DNA from: Zingiber officinale
Taxonomy: Eukaryota > Streptophyta > Magnoliopsida > Zingiberales > Zingiberaceae
Assembly: GCF_018446385.1 (NCBI RefSeq)
Contig: NC_056000.1
Location: 35,997,511 to 36,061,510 of the forward strand
Direction of reading: 5' to 3'
DNA length: 64,000 bases
The notes below the pieces were generated by a model. It did no database searches. It worked only from the letters and a program-made list of their open reading frames with translations, and was not told where the DNA came from. A program made the position numbers and the translations under genes. Positions 48,576-59,326 of the stretch are shown one piece after another (within the stretch, counting starts at the first letter, position 1; every line of letters begins with the position of its first letter).

Positions 48576-50957
48576 AGTAGTGTTGGAGTGTATACTGAAA
48601 GCCTAAGCTTTGTAAACATTCATTATGAATAAAGAATCACATTTGGTCTAATTATCTACATTTGTTTGTAGTTGTTCATTTAATTTATATTGTGGATAAC
48701 ATAGTATGTGGTGTCACATACAGAAGATGATGTTATCAGTACCTTATAAATTATAAACAGTAGCTCACGACCAGAATGGAAAGGAACAAACCATTAAAAA
48801 GTCGTAGTGTAATTAGGTATTAGTTTATCTTGACTATATAATTACACTAGTACACTCAGAGTGTATTGAGTAGGACCATTTGAGGTCGTTCCTTTTATAC
48901 TGACTTTATAAAGGAACAAAGACCTCAGTTATTATGGAAGTGTGTGCTCTTAATCCTAATATAATAACAAGCATATATGTTTGATATTTATTTCTTTAAT
49001 TTATCAATGGGTGAGATTTAGTTCAATGAATCAATAATCCCGATAAATTGGGAAATGGTATCACTCATAGTGTGTGTTGTTGATTATAGAAGGAAACTGT
49101 GTCCTAGTGATACTAGGTTGATAATGTCCTCAAGAGGAGCTCATAAAGATTGTCATGTTAAACCCTGCAGGTGGACTTAGTCCGACATGATAATAAGGTT
49201 GAGTGGTACTACTCTTGGACTTAGATATTAATTAAATGAGTTGTCAGTAACTCACTTAATTAGTGGACATTCGATATCTTAAACACAGGAGACTAACACA
49301 CTCATAATAAGAAGGAGCCCAAAATGTAATTTGGGATTGTGCGGTAGTTCAATGATAGTTCTCTAGTGGAATGAATTATCATTGATAAAATTAAGTTGTG
49401 TGTTGGGCGAACACGGGATGCTAATTTTATCGGAGACCAAAACCAATTCCTCCTCTCGGTCCCTATCGTAGCCTCTTATTTATAGAGTACTATACCCACC
49501 TATACCCACCTTCACACCCACCTAAAGGGGAAGCAAGCTAGGGCCGGCCTAGGTATGATTTTGGGTGGCCGGCCCTAGCTTGAACCCAAGCTAGTAGGGC
49601 CGGCCAAATAAAATTAAAAAGAAATTTAATTTTAAATTTTATTATTATGTGGAAGATATATTTTAAAGAGAATTAAAATTAAAATATCTCTCTTATAAAA
49701 GATCTACAAAAGATTAAAGAAAGAGATTAGATCTCTTTCCTTATTTGTAGATTGGAGAGATGTTTTATTTTCTCTTTAAAATTATTCACATGTTAATAAA
49801 ATTAAAATTATAGATATTTCCTTTTATTAACCATGAAGAGATTTTAAAGAGAAATTTTATTTTTTAAAATTTCCGGAAACAAATTAGGAAGTTTTAATTG
49901 TTGATTGAAACTTGTCCTATTTGCCTTCCAATGATGTGGCCGGCCATCACAAATTAATTGGGGAAATTTTATTTTATTTCTCTCAATTAAATCATGTCAA
50001 GGAAATTAAGGAAAATTTATTTCCTAATTTGCCTAGGCCAAGGAATATAAAAGAAGGGGTGAGGGTGCCTTCACAAGACACAACCTCTATTGTTTTCTCT
50101 CCCTCTTTGCTTGGTGTTGTGGCCGGCCATTACCCTCTCCCTCTCTTCCTCTTGTGGTGGCCGAACCTCTCCCTCTCCCTTGGAGTTCTTGTGGTGGCCG
50201 GATACTACTCGGAGAAGAAGAAGAAGAAGGAGAGAAAGCTAGCATCTCTTGGAGCTTGGTTAGTATTTTGTTTTTCCTCCTTGGTGAAGTTTCCCTTTGT
50301 GGCCGAATCTTGCTTGGAGGAGAAGAAGGTGGTTGGTGGTTTCTCATCTTGGAAGATCGTTGCCCACACAACGTCCGAGGTTAGAAGAGGAATACGGTAG
50401 AAGATCAAGAGGTTTTTCTACAAGGTATAACTAGTAATTTCTATTTCCGCATCATGCTAGTTATTTATGGAAATAATACCAAATACAAGAGGCTTACGTT
50501 CTAGTATTTCGAATATGGTTTTTCGAAGTTGTGTTCTTTTGTTTCTTTCTTTTCCTTGTGATTTGATTGTTCTCTTTGGTTAACCTAAAGTTATTTTAGG
50601 AAATTAAATATTAGCTTTCTATTAAAGGTTTTGTCTAGTCGGTGGTGGTTGCTCCCATATCCAAGAAGGCCATGTGCCTCGCCACGTCAGTACTGGGAAC
50701 CTTTTATGGAAATTGATATTTAATGGAATTAATAACTTAAGGAGACTTGGGTCGAACGTGTTAAGTTCCGCAGGAGATCCAAGTCAAAACCTAAAAGAAC
50801 AAATAGATTAAGTTTTGGATCAAACGTGTTAAGTTCCGCAGGAGATCCAAAATTTAATTTAAAAGAACACATGGTAGCTAGGAAAAGGTTCAGACCTTTG
50901 TACAAAATTTTTGTACAGTGGAACCTATAGGCTTTCTGAGTAGCAACCAACAAGTAG
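48576..50957 (+). mobile_element. Solo LTR of the Copia family, nested insertion
   Basis: 48581-50952 (2372 bp) is a + strand copy of the 2413-bp Copia LTR: it begins TGTTGGAGTGTATACTG and ends GCAACCAACA. It is flanked by the exact TSD AGTAG (48576-48580 and 50953-50957). No internal sequence remains, so it arose by LTR-LTR recombination. It differs from the full-length element's LTRs by several small indels and many substitutions, so it comes from another, older insertion. A 16-bp perfect inverted repeat with 17-nt loop lies at 49534-49582 and a TATA box (TATAAAAG) at 50046-50053. Confidence 0.95.
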
Positions 50958-51554
50958 ATCATTCTTCACCTCTATCATAAAGGTTATAGACTATTATCAG
51001 TTGGATAGGCTAGTCTACTGTAGTCACTCAGTAAACTTAGACTTATGTGTCTAATTTTATAATAACCTAGTTAAGATCGATGACCTGATATACTCCAGTA
51101 GTTAGGATTTAGGAGGTCTGTCTGCCCTTTTTTGTGTTACCCTAGTAGAAATTTGCCATTTGGCGAACCCTACTCTCATATTATATTATATACTATCTAT
51201 ATGTATTTCTTTGGGAAGGAGAGATTACCCTCAGTGACTGACTTCAGGTCTCTCTCTTTTAGGGTTCAGGATTATGTCCTGTATCGAGTTCTGATCACTT
51301 GCATTTTGCCCATTACATCTCACGATGCTGCGATGATGTGCCCTTCCCACTCCTTTTTCTTGTATGCACTATGCCAACACCTAGACATCGACATTGCATT
51401 ACACATGTTTCATAATGTCATCTATGCATCCAGTCTCACACTAGGTCATAGGTTCCTATGCCCTATTGTCACATTTTGACTTCCAATTTTCAACCATAAG
51501 AGTAGATACGACCCATGATACGTCGACTTCCCTTAATGCATATGATGAGATTGA
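50958..51554 (+). other. Internal sequence of the second gag-only element, no domain
   Basis: Not AT-skewed like its neighbours. A 115-codon open frame (51132-51479) shows no recognisable motif. Possibly part of a captured or unrelated sequence. Confidence 0.4.
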
Positions 51555-51989
51555 TCAGCGTTAGCTTGCATTAGTATATATAGATGTCACCGCTCAGGGG
51601 GACTAGCTTGGAGAGTGGGACCGCAGTCAGACATTCCAGATGAGGCCGAGGAGGATATGCCACCTCTCATTCAGGCCGAGGGAAAGGAAATGCTAGCATT
51701 TACGATAGAGGAGCTTGTTGGATCTTTTCCAACCTCGACTCAATCCTCGACTTCACTTTCTGTAGAGGACCAACTTGCCAGACGTGAGGAGTCTTCCACA
51801 CAAATTCAACAGTTAGTTTCGGAGGGGTTCACCTCACTCCGAGGGGAGATGACCACTTGATTTACCTCTCTCTGGGAGGAGATGACCACCGGACTTCGGC
51901 AGCCAGACATACAGATGCAGTCGATCCTTCGAGCTTTACGACTGCCTGAGCAGCCCCCACCTCCACTTGCCGATGATAACCAGAGCTGA
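51555..51989 (+). pseudogene. Unrecognised element-borne ORF
   Basis: Open for 101 codons without an ATG near its start (51555-51857), then TGA (51858-51860), then open again in the same frame to 51989. The product would be acidic (D-E-A-E-E-D), Ser/Thr-rich, with a helix-prone Q/E segment, a repeated F-T-S-L-x-x-E-M-T-T unit of about 11 residues and a proline-rich end. It matches nothing I know. It could be a decayed accessory ORF or a captured gene fragment. Confidence 0.45.
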
Positions 51990-53381
51990 TTATATTCAGT
52001 GCACTACTATATATTATTGTATCTATTTGACTTGAGCTATAGAGTCATTTTTTTTCACTTTATTTGGATAAGCTAGGAAATTCCTTTGTAGAGTAGGATG
52101 TGTTTCCTTAAAACAATTTTCAAATGGTTTGCAAATTCTAGAAAATTCTTTACTTATGTTTTCTAAAAATTCCCATTTCCCTAGTATTTCAAAATTTATT
52201 TTGGCCTTAAACTAGATCAAACTTATAGAAAACATATTCCTATAGATCTAAGTATCGAACATCTCACAAATACACTAGATATACCTTGATTGTGTATTCA
52301 AAAACTCAGAACGACGTGAGATGCATAAGCCTATTGCTTCGACTTCAGATGTTAATATCAGTGCATCACCATAAGTCTCAGCGCAAAATACCAAAATTAC
52401 AGTGATCATATTAAGTAATTCATTTTAGTCGACCACTAACTGGATATATTTACTTAACTGGACTAACCAAGTGAACACTACTATCTTCTGATAATTAGTT
52501 AGCAACTAACGGTTAAACATTTAAGGCAAATTTTTAGATGAGTATTTTTTTAAGTAAAACTATATTAAGTTCAGGAGAGGATATTTGAAAATGATTTTCA
52601 AAATGATTTATTTTCTTTTCTACTAATTTTCTGTATAAAAAATATTTTGTAAAATACTTTCAAAAATACATTTCAAATACTTGCTTTGCAAAAATTTTTA
52701 TTTTTTTTTTCAAACATGTGTTTTGAAAAATAAAATACAAGTCTTTTGAAATTTGCTTAAAAATACTTTAAATATTTTAAAATTTGTTCGAAAACACTTT
52801 GATTTTTTTTTTTAATTTCTTCAAAAGATTGTTTTTCCACTTTGAAAAATAACTTGTCGTTAACAACAATAACAAAATTATTTTGAAAATACTTTCAAAA
52901 CTATTCTAGAAGGATAAGGTGCAACAACTTTTCAAAAGTAGCACAACTTGTTTTTTCAAAACTTTTCAAAAATACTTTCTAAAATAGTTTGTATAATTCT
53001 TGCAAACTTTATTTTACAAATGGTTTATTTTGCACAATCAATTGTCAAAATGTTTTGGAAAATCAAAAAGTTTCTGTTCAATTTTATTTCCGCCCTCTAA
53101 TAAACCTGTAAGTTTTGTTGAACAAATTATTATTTGTGTATTTGCAATTTGGTATACTTATCTATTTAGTTTGATAGATGACAAAGGGGGAGGGTTAGAG
53201 TTTAAGTAAAAAAACCAAAGAAAATCTGAAAAACTCTGGAAACTTAACCCTAAAAAGATAAAAAGATTAAACTTAATTATTTCATTTTTGTATCTTAAAA
53301 TCATTTCTTATGTATATATTGTTTTTTTGCATTTTTTTTTACATATTTTTTTTCTAACTTTCACCCAGGTTGTCATTATAT
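51990..53381 (+). other. T-rich, G-poor internal sequence
   Basis: From about 52540 the + strand is dominated by TTTTCAAAA/TTTTGAAAA words and T runs. No convincing ORF. GACAAAGGGGGAGGG at about 53178 resembles a purine-rich box often found in Copia elements upstream of the true polypurine tract. Confidence 0.6.
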
Positions 53382-53396
53382 TAAAAAAGAAGAGAT
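53382..53396 (+). other. Polypurine tract of the second gag-only element
   Basis: AAAAAAGAAGAGAT lies directly before the 3' LTR. Confidence 0.7.
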
Positions 53397-54666
53397 TGTT
53401 GGTGCACTTGGTACAAATGATCAAACCTGAATTTTGATGAATTACAAATGGATTAAAATTAGATGTGTTGTTCATCTAACCTTGTTATCGAGTGTGCAGG
53501 ATTTACTAACTTGACATAAAACCTAACACCAGACAAGAAGTCCAGATGTGGGATTCTAGTAAGAGGTCGGGATGTTCGATTCCCGATGGGAGAAAGTCCG
53601 GATGTGCGATTCGGGCAGGAGATCGGGATGTTCGATTCTCAGTTGGCGAAGTCTGGATGTGCAATTCCGGCAGGAAGACTTGGTGGGTCAGATTGGACAT
53701 CGAGGACGTAACTCGACACTTGATAAGTGAAGGTAAGTCATTGGAGGAGAGTGACTAAGTGAGCACGTGTCTCGATTAAAGGGGACAGTTGGCGTCGGTC
53801 CAATTTAAATCCATTTTGAAAACCTAAATTGAGACCTGACTAGATCCTAGTTTAGAGGGCAGGTACTAAGTCATAAATTAATCATAATTTTTATTGTGCC
53901 AACCTTATTTTGCAGGTTAAATATCTTTGCATTGGACTAACACTTGTTGTAGGGTAAAGGGAGCACAAAAAGTCTCGGGTGAACAGTACCCGAGGCGCCT
54001 TCCAATTGACGAAAGGCGTCTTCAATACAGACACTTTCAGGAGCTTAGAAGGCGCCTTCAATCGAATAAAATCTGACTTCGTTGGCGATAAGGAGCAACA
54101 TTTTTCGAGATAGACTTTTGTGGAAGGGCCCTTCAGGGTCATTGAAGGTGCCTTCCACGCTCTATAAAAGTGTTGCTTGACCAAGCTTTCTTCACCAACT
54201 CTTCTATGAACTTCTACGTGTCCGTTTGAGGTTCCGACTATTCCGGCTTCCTGCTGTTGCTCCGCTACGACGTTGCTACGTCCGATTACTGCTAAGGAGC
54301 CATCCGACACCGAGCCTAAGCCGATCAACTTTGAAAGTGTTGGGTAACGAAATTTAGTTCTGTATTTAATTATACCAAAAGGAAAAGTGTAGCGTGTTAC
54401 ACTTGTTCCTTTTTGTAATCGATCCCCTCTTCGGACGTTTCTCGAAGAAGTTATTAGTAGATTATCCATTGATAGGTCAGCGGGGCCTGAGTTTTGGAGT
54501 AGGAGTCGCCGAAGACTCCGAACCAAGTAAAATTGCTAACGTTCTTGTACTTTTTTGTTTATGTTTTTATTTCTATTGCATTCATTTACTTTGATTTTAA
54601 AAGAAAATAAAAGTTTCTCAAAATCATATGATTCACTCCCTGTCACGTGCGTGTCTCGATCCAACA
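53397..54666 (+). repeat. 3' LTR of the second gag-only element
   Basis: Direct copy of the LTR at 44085-45359, visibly several percent diverged. The TATA box (TATAAAA) is at 54163-54169, with GGCGCCTTC motifs at 53990-54160 just upstream. Confidence 0.92.
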
Positions 54667-54671
54667 AGAAC

Positions 54672-54895
54672 AAGATCAAGCCTTTGCAAAATTTACCTTA
54701 ACACAATTGCACCGAGGTGAAGAAATCCAATTCCTAATTTGCATCTTCAAATAAGGGGAATCAATTCTTACATGTTCATATATTCAAACTATGATCGAAT
54801 AGATTGAATCAGAAGGAACAAAAAGCATAACCAATTCAATGTGCAATTGGGAAGAGTAAGAACAAGATCTAGCCTTTGCAAAATTTACCTTAACA
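54672..54895 (-). repeat. ~190-bp tandem duplication at the LEA_2 exon-intron junction
   Basis: The unit 54703-54895 (from ACAATTGCACC to AAATTTACCTTAAC) is repeated as 43937-44084 plus 54672-54702; the second gag-only element is inserted inside that copy. The duplicated block includes the exon 1 splice donor, so the intron carries a second donor-like AAG/GTAAAT near 54698 (- strand). The copies differ by substitutions and a ~22-bp gap. Confidence 0.85.
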
Positions 54896-55483
54896 AGGAC
54901 ATCGAAGAAGAAGAGCAGCATCCTGCCCTCACCCACGATCTCTGTGCCCAAAGGCAGAGATCCCGTCGCAAGATCCTGGATCAAATAGACATCTTTGAAA
55001 AACGGATCCAGTTGAGCTTGAGCTTGGCGTGGACGAGAGAGTTCCCCTCGTGTCCTAATACGGCCTCCCCTGGCCGCGACGGTAGCCGATCGATACCACG
55101 ATGGAGCGGTAATCGAGAGCGAAGAAGGCCGGATTGCGGATCCTGAGCTCTACGCCCATGGAGATGTCTAAATCGGCCTCGGATCTCGTGGTCACATGGA
55201 TGTGATCGAATTGGAGGTGGACTACGTGAGCTCCGGGTCGGAGGGCCAGAGGACGAACGCGGCGGAGAAGAGGACGACAAGAAGGAAGGCGCCGAAGAGG
55301 AGGGTGGAACAAGAAATCATCGAGCCGAAACAGCGGAAGCATCTGCAGTCGCGAGACGTATGCCGGGGGCTCCGGGTCATGAAAAACGGCGACGGATGAA
55401 GTGGCGGCGGGTACACCATAGCACGTCTCCGAGGAACGAGGCGGCGGTAGAAGCAGCGGCGCCGCCGTTTCGCCGGCCGTCAT

Positions 55484-55959
55484 GCGATTTATCTCACTAC
55501 CAATTAATATTTATGTGTATGCATATTATATACACACAAATATACTATTTCCATAAATATCATATTTTATAATAATTGATTAAAATTCTATCAACAATTT
55601 TAAAATTTAAATTCTGTCATCATTTTTTCTCCTCTTTTGCAAAGTTTTATTTTCGTAAAATAAAAATAAAAATAAAAATAAATAAATTTTATTTCCTTAA
55701 AAAATTTCAAAATAATGACCAAAATTGCTACAAAGAAGAGAAGAGAAACTCTTCTAAGCTCGAATTGCATAAATAAGCTTTTGCAATGCGGAACCTAAAA
55801 TTTAAAGTAAATTTAAATCCAGATGGAACTAGCAATATTTGCATAGAATGAGATAGAAGAAGTCAAAGGAATAATGCTGTAGATCACCAGAACCATGGAA
55901 TGAAAGCATTGACAAAGGTGTCTAAGAGTAGAAAAAACAACAGCACTCGGCGATCTTGA
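55484..55959. other. Spacer between LEA_2 pseudogene and AP-1 sigma gene
   Basis: AT-rich. Contains an (AAAAAT)n tract at about 55657-55687. It should hold the LEA_2 promoter and the AP-1 sigma 3' UTR; no clear signals are visible. Confidence 0.5.
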
Positions 55960-58477
55960 TCACATTGCTTGTGAAATCATATTGCTGATTGAACCAGCTT
56001 CTTCCTTTGCCGTTTCGACCATTGTGTCCTGAAAGAGCCAGAATTAGATTCATGTCAGTAATCACATGAGTATGTCGCTAATAGAATCAGTCTCACATGG
56101 ACAAGTGCGAAAGTTCGTATTGTGGGTATATTAGGGCAATTGTCACAATTCATTTTGAGACGGAACAAGCTTAACCTGATGGAAATACTTTTTTGGATCT
56201 AGGAGCTACTCGTCCATGTGTATGATTAGCTCGCATACAGTCACTTACCTTATCTACTTGATATTGACAGTATAGCATACTTACCCCAACTTGGCAACCT
56301 AACTGATCTCGCCTAGCAGATTGGCTTTGAAATAGAAAAGAACTCAACACTCCATATATCAGTTCAGTTACCTGGGCAGCTATAAGTCGAGCAACAGTTT
56401 TCTTGCTTGATTCTTGAAGCTCACCGGCAATTAGAATCTCATCCAAAATGTAGTATGCCTGTATATTGCTTTGTTCAGGCAAGAGAGGAATTCCCAAGAG
56501 TTCCATGTGAATTACAAACAATAATTTTAAAAACAGCGATACCTTGTGGAAATTGAAGATCAGATCGAGTTCACAGACCTGGCAGGACAAAAAGAGACAA
56601 ATGAAGCATAAACTTAATTGGAGTGGAACATTCCAAAAGATGCTTGTGTATTTATTACTCACGCTGCCAAAGTAACGGTCTAATATCTCGACAAAATGAT
56701 GAATGATCTCAAGGATCTCCAGCTCGTTGTCGTCTTGATCGATGCACATGCAGAAGTATAGGCTAGCATATCTGGTCAATGATTGATAAACAAGATAGCT
56801 ACTGTGGTTAATAAACTGAGTAAGAAATTATTAAGTCACCACAGTCACAATAGAGTTACATACCTTCGATATACAACTTTGTACCCCTTCCACTCGACAA
56901 AATTGCAAAGTTTTGGTCCTCGTGAAAGAATAAGGCCACTAAGCTCCCGGATAACCTTAAAATTAATGTGTAAACATAAATACACAAATTAGCACAGACC
57001 AACACAATAACAAAATAACATTAGTTTGTTTTACTAAGTAATTTATGCACTGGTTCTAGGACACGATAACGGATGCCCAATCACTTTAAAAATTCTGTAA
57101 ATTGAAAGCATCGCACAAATCAACATGTGGTCCTCTAGTTTTCATGTGCAAAACCATCTAATACTTTTAAGAAGAAAGAACTGACCTAAAAATTATACCA
57201 AGTCAACTACAGATTCTATGATATCATGCTTAAAGATTTTTTTTTTTTTCTGAAAAATAGTCAGATAACATCAAGACACAAGTAGATTGCCTTACTGTGG
57301 CTCGTTCCTTCTGCTGGTATGGTGAATACCATTTTGTCAATCTCACTTTCCCTTGTCGACTAAGTAGAATTACAAAATGGATCTGAAAGGAGAAAAATTA
57401 GTAGCAACGGCAATTTGATGTAGATTTCTTAAGAAGCCTCATATCTAGAATGCCTGTCTATGCCTAAGAATAATTAGAATTCCTTTACTTGTAAACAAAC
57501 TGTAACTAATAATAGAAGACTTGCCACTAAGATAATAAATACAACATACAGAACAACAACGTTTTACTATACTCTACCAAATAGTGGATTAACCACTAAT
57601 GAAAGAAAAACAAGCAAATGGACAATGCAACGACAGCTCACCTATAATGATCCATTATTAGAAGCACAAGAGACAATGGTTTGTGCAACCTCATAGACTT
57701 AGCTCCATGGTTTGATCTATAGGGATCTAGTATTATATGCATGCCCGAGACTCGCTCTGTAAAAGGTGGGATAAGCCATCTCATAACAAAATGATATACC
57801 GGTCGTGCATGAAGTGAGGGCGTAGCAGCTATAGGCTCTTTAGCAATTAGTATACAGATTGCAAAATCCTAAGATAAATCAATTAACACCACAATCCACT
57901 GAGTATTGAATCGATCCTTCTGAACCAAATCTAGGCAGCCACAACTACCTACCTTCAAAAAAGATACTTCACATCTGTTCCCATAGAAAATTCAGTTAAC
58001 AATATAAATGTGTAAAATTGGTGTTGGCTTCTTCAACACTAACGCAATATGGAAGTACAAAATGGGGAAAGGATCCATCGTTCAAGCCCTAGCTTCTAAG
58101 TCATCTGTGAAGATGGCAACATATTGACACTAGTTTCCTTTACAAGGTGATAACTTTTTTTTTCCCAACATTGATTCAGGATTTAACGACAGTGTAATCA
58201 ATGTATCCCGCACATCTAAAGCAAACATTGTTGGTAGATGAATAATCAACTTTCAGATTCTTTCAGATCCGCTGCTTTATATGTTCAGTAAAATTACTGA
58301 AACCAAGAGAGACCAAAGAAAAGAAGAGAAAAGATCCAAGGAAATACGAAGGAAGCAACATGTAGAAATCGCCAAAGACAACCGGAACATTCAACGAGGA
58401 TCGCAGAAGATCTACGACAAGAAACAGGAATACTACAACATATCGGACTCTGAGAGATTGGCACGGAAACAAACCAT
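55960..58477 (-). CDS. AP1S: AP-1 complex subunit sigma
   Basis: Small sigma chain of the AP-1 clathrin adaptor, working at the trans-Golgi network/early endosome. Coding exons on the - strand: 58477-58475 (only the ATG), 57382-57296, 56955-56864, 56771-56663, 56578-56543, 56458-56372 and 56028-55960 (stop TGA). All are GT-AG and give 160 aa, the normal length. Conserved segments read in order: I-H-F-V-I-L-L-S-R-Q-G-K-V-R-L-T-K-W-Y-S-P-Y, G-P-K-L-C-N-F-V-E-W-K-G-Y-K-V-V-Y-R-R, Y-A-S-L-Y-F-C-M-C-I-D, E-I-I-H-H-F-V-E-I-L-D-R-Y-F-G-S, C-E-L-D-L-I-F-N-F-H-K and A-Y-Y-I-L-D-E-I-L-I-A-G-E-L. Residues following the LDEILIAGE segment and the S-I-S-N end identify AP-1 rather than AP-2 sigma. The end (Q-A-M) is slightly unusual. 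Intact. Confidence 0.95.
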
Positions 58478-58660
58478 TTCGGATCTGGATCGCAGCTCCC
58501 GTTGCTTCCTCTGCTCTCTCCTTGCGACGAGATTGGAACTCCGACGGTGAATCCCCACACCGCCAAGCAACCTGCAGGTAGGAGTAGCTTATAATGGTTC
58601 ATTACTATATCGGTTATGTGGCGTGGTGACGGCCGAAATGTGACATAACGCCCCACCTAC
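58478..58660 (-). promoter_or_regulatory. 5' UTR of the AP-1 sigma gene
   Basis: GC-richer leader directly upstream of the ATG-only coding exon, followed by a donor (ATG/GTTTGT). The transcription start is not visible. Upstream DNA to 59.3 kb is shared with the divergent LRR gene. Confidence 0.5.
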
Positions 58661-59326
58661 CTTCTGTAAATAGTAAAAAACAAAAGGGGATATTTGTTAA
58701 ATTAGCATGAATTATTGACATTTTAACTTTAGATTTAATATAAATATTTTATAATAACTTAATAAACATATGTAAAATATAAATAGAGTTAGTATATAAT
58801 TTAATGAACATATTACATATCCTAATTTTATATAATATGTAAATATAATAAAAGTGATGACGTGTTATAGGTGCATTAGTTTATTTTCACTATAATGATA
58901 AAGAAAATAGGAGACACTTTTTTATTTTCACCCTTGAATATATTTTATTGACATTGTTTTTACACGATGCAGCTTCGTCCCCCGATGCAGCCGCGATTCT
59001 CCCAAACTATCTACCAAGAACAACATATTCCAATCCTCTTTCTTCATCCAAATTAGTTGGTTTGATCGATCGATAAAACGGAGACCGACAGTCATAGGTC
59101 CACGTCGTCACGAGTGCGACGATGGCAATCGCTTACCCTCACCAGACCTTAAACAACATCTACTTTTCCTTCTCCCATCATTCCACATGGAGTTTCAGAA
59201 ACATCCACTTCCAAGTCCAAATCTTCCAGCTGTAGTTATCCGCTTCCTCTCCGATTCTCAGCCATGCAGAAAGCAAGTTCATCTTCCTATATAAACGTCT
59301 GCAGCGATTCTTAGTTTGCTTCAGCC
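58661..59326. promoter_or_regulatory. Divergent promoter region between AP-1 sigma and the LRR gene
   Basis: About 0.67 kb, AT-rich on the left. A TATA box for the LRR gene (TATATAAA) lies at 59288-59295, 31 bases before its ATG, so its 5' UTR must be very short. No TATA box is evident for AP-1 sigma. Confidence 0.6.

Larger units (their letters stand above)
44085..54666 (+). mobile_element. Second gag-only LTR retrotransposon, with nested solo LTR
   Basis: LTRs are 44085-45359 (1275 bp) and 53397-54666 (1270 bp), TSD AGAAC. The first dinucleotide of the 5' LTR is mutated to TA; the 3' LTR starts TGTTGG; both end CCAACA. A decayed primer site follows the 5' LTR (about 45360-45373) and a purine tract precedes the 3' LTR (53382-53396). 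The internal part holds a broken gag (45.64-46.99 kb), long A/C-rich and T-rich noncoding stretches, an unrecognised ORF (51.56-51.99 kb) and a 2.4-kb nested solo LTR. No pol domain is recognisable in about 5.6 kb of its own internal DNA. It is clearly older than the neighbouring Copia element. Confidence 0.93.
32837..55483 (-). pseudogene. LEA_2-domain membrane protein gene split by a TE-filled 21.9-kb intron
   Basis: LEA_2 (NDR1/HIN1-like) proteins are small membrane-anchored proteins. Exon 1 is 55483-54889: a polar N-terminus, a transmembrane segment (L-F-G-A-F-L-L-V-V-L-F, about 55300-55260) followed by W-P-S-D-P-E-L, the LEA_2 core (H-I-H-V-T...L-R-I-R-N-P-A-F-F-A-L-D-Y, about 55210-55090), and D-L-A-T-G-S-L-P-L ending F-F-D-V-L-V-K at a phase-0 donor (AAG/GTAAAT, GT at 54888-54887). 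Exon 2 is 32962-32837, after a TTGCAG acceptor: G-K-I-S...R-I-I-H-Q-D-C-Y-P-E, the usual end of this family. Exon 1 changes reading frame at least four times and the expected stop after C-Y-P-E is missing. I therefore call it a pseudogene. The joining of the two exons is inference from domain order, strand and phase. Confidence 0.75.

Noticed and set aside
54889-55483. Possibility that LEA_2 exon 1 frameshifts are sequencing errors
   Set aside because: Not excluded, but the other host genes in the window (VPS35, GLTP, phytocyanin, AP-1 sigma, LRR) are free of indels, so true decay is the simpler reading. Read alignments would settle it.
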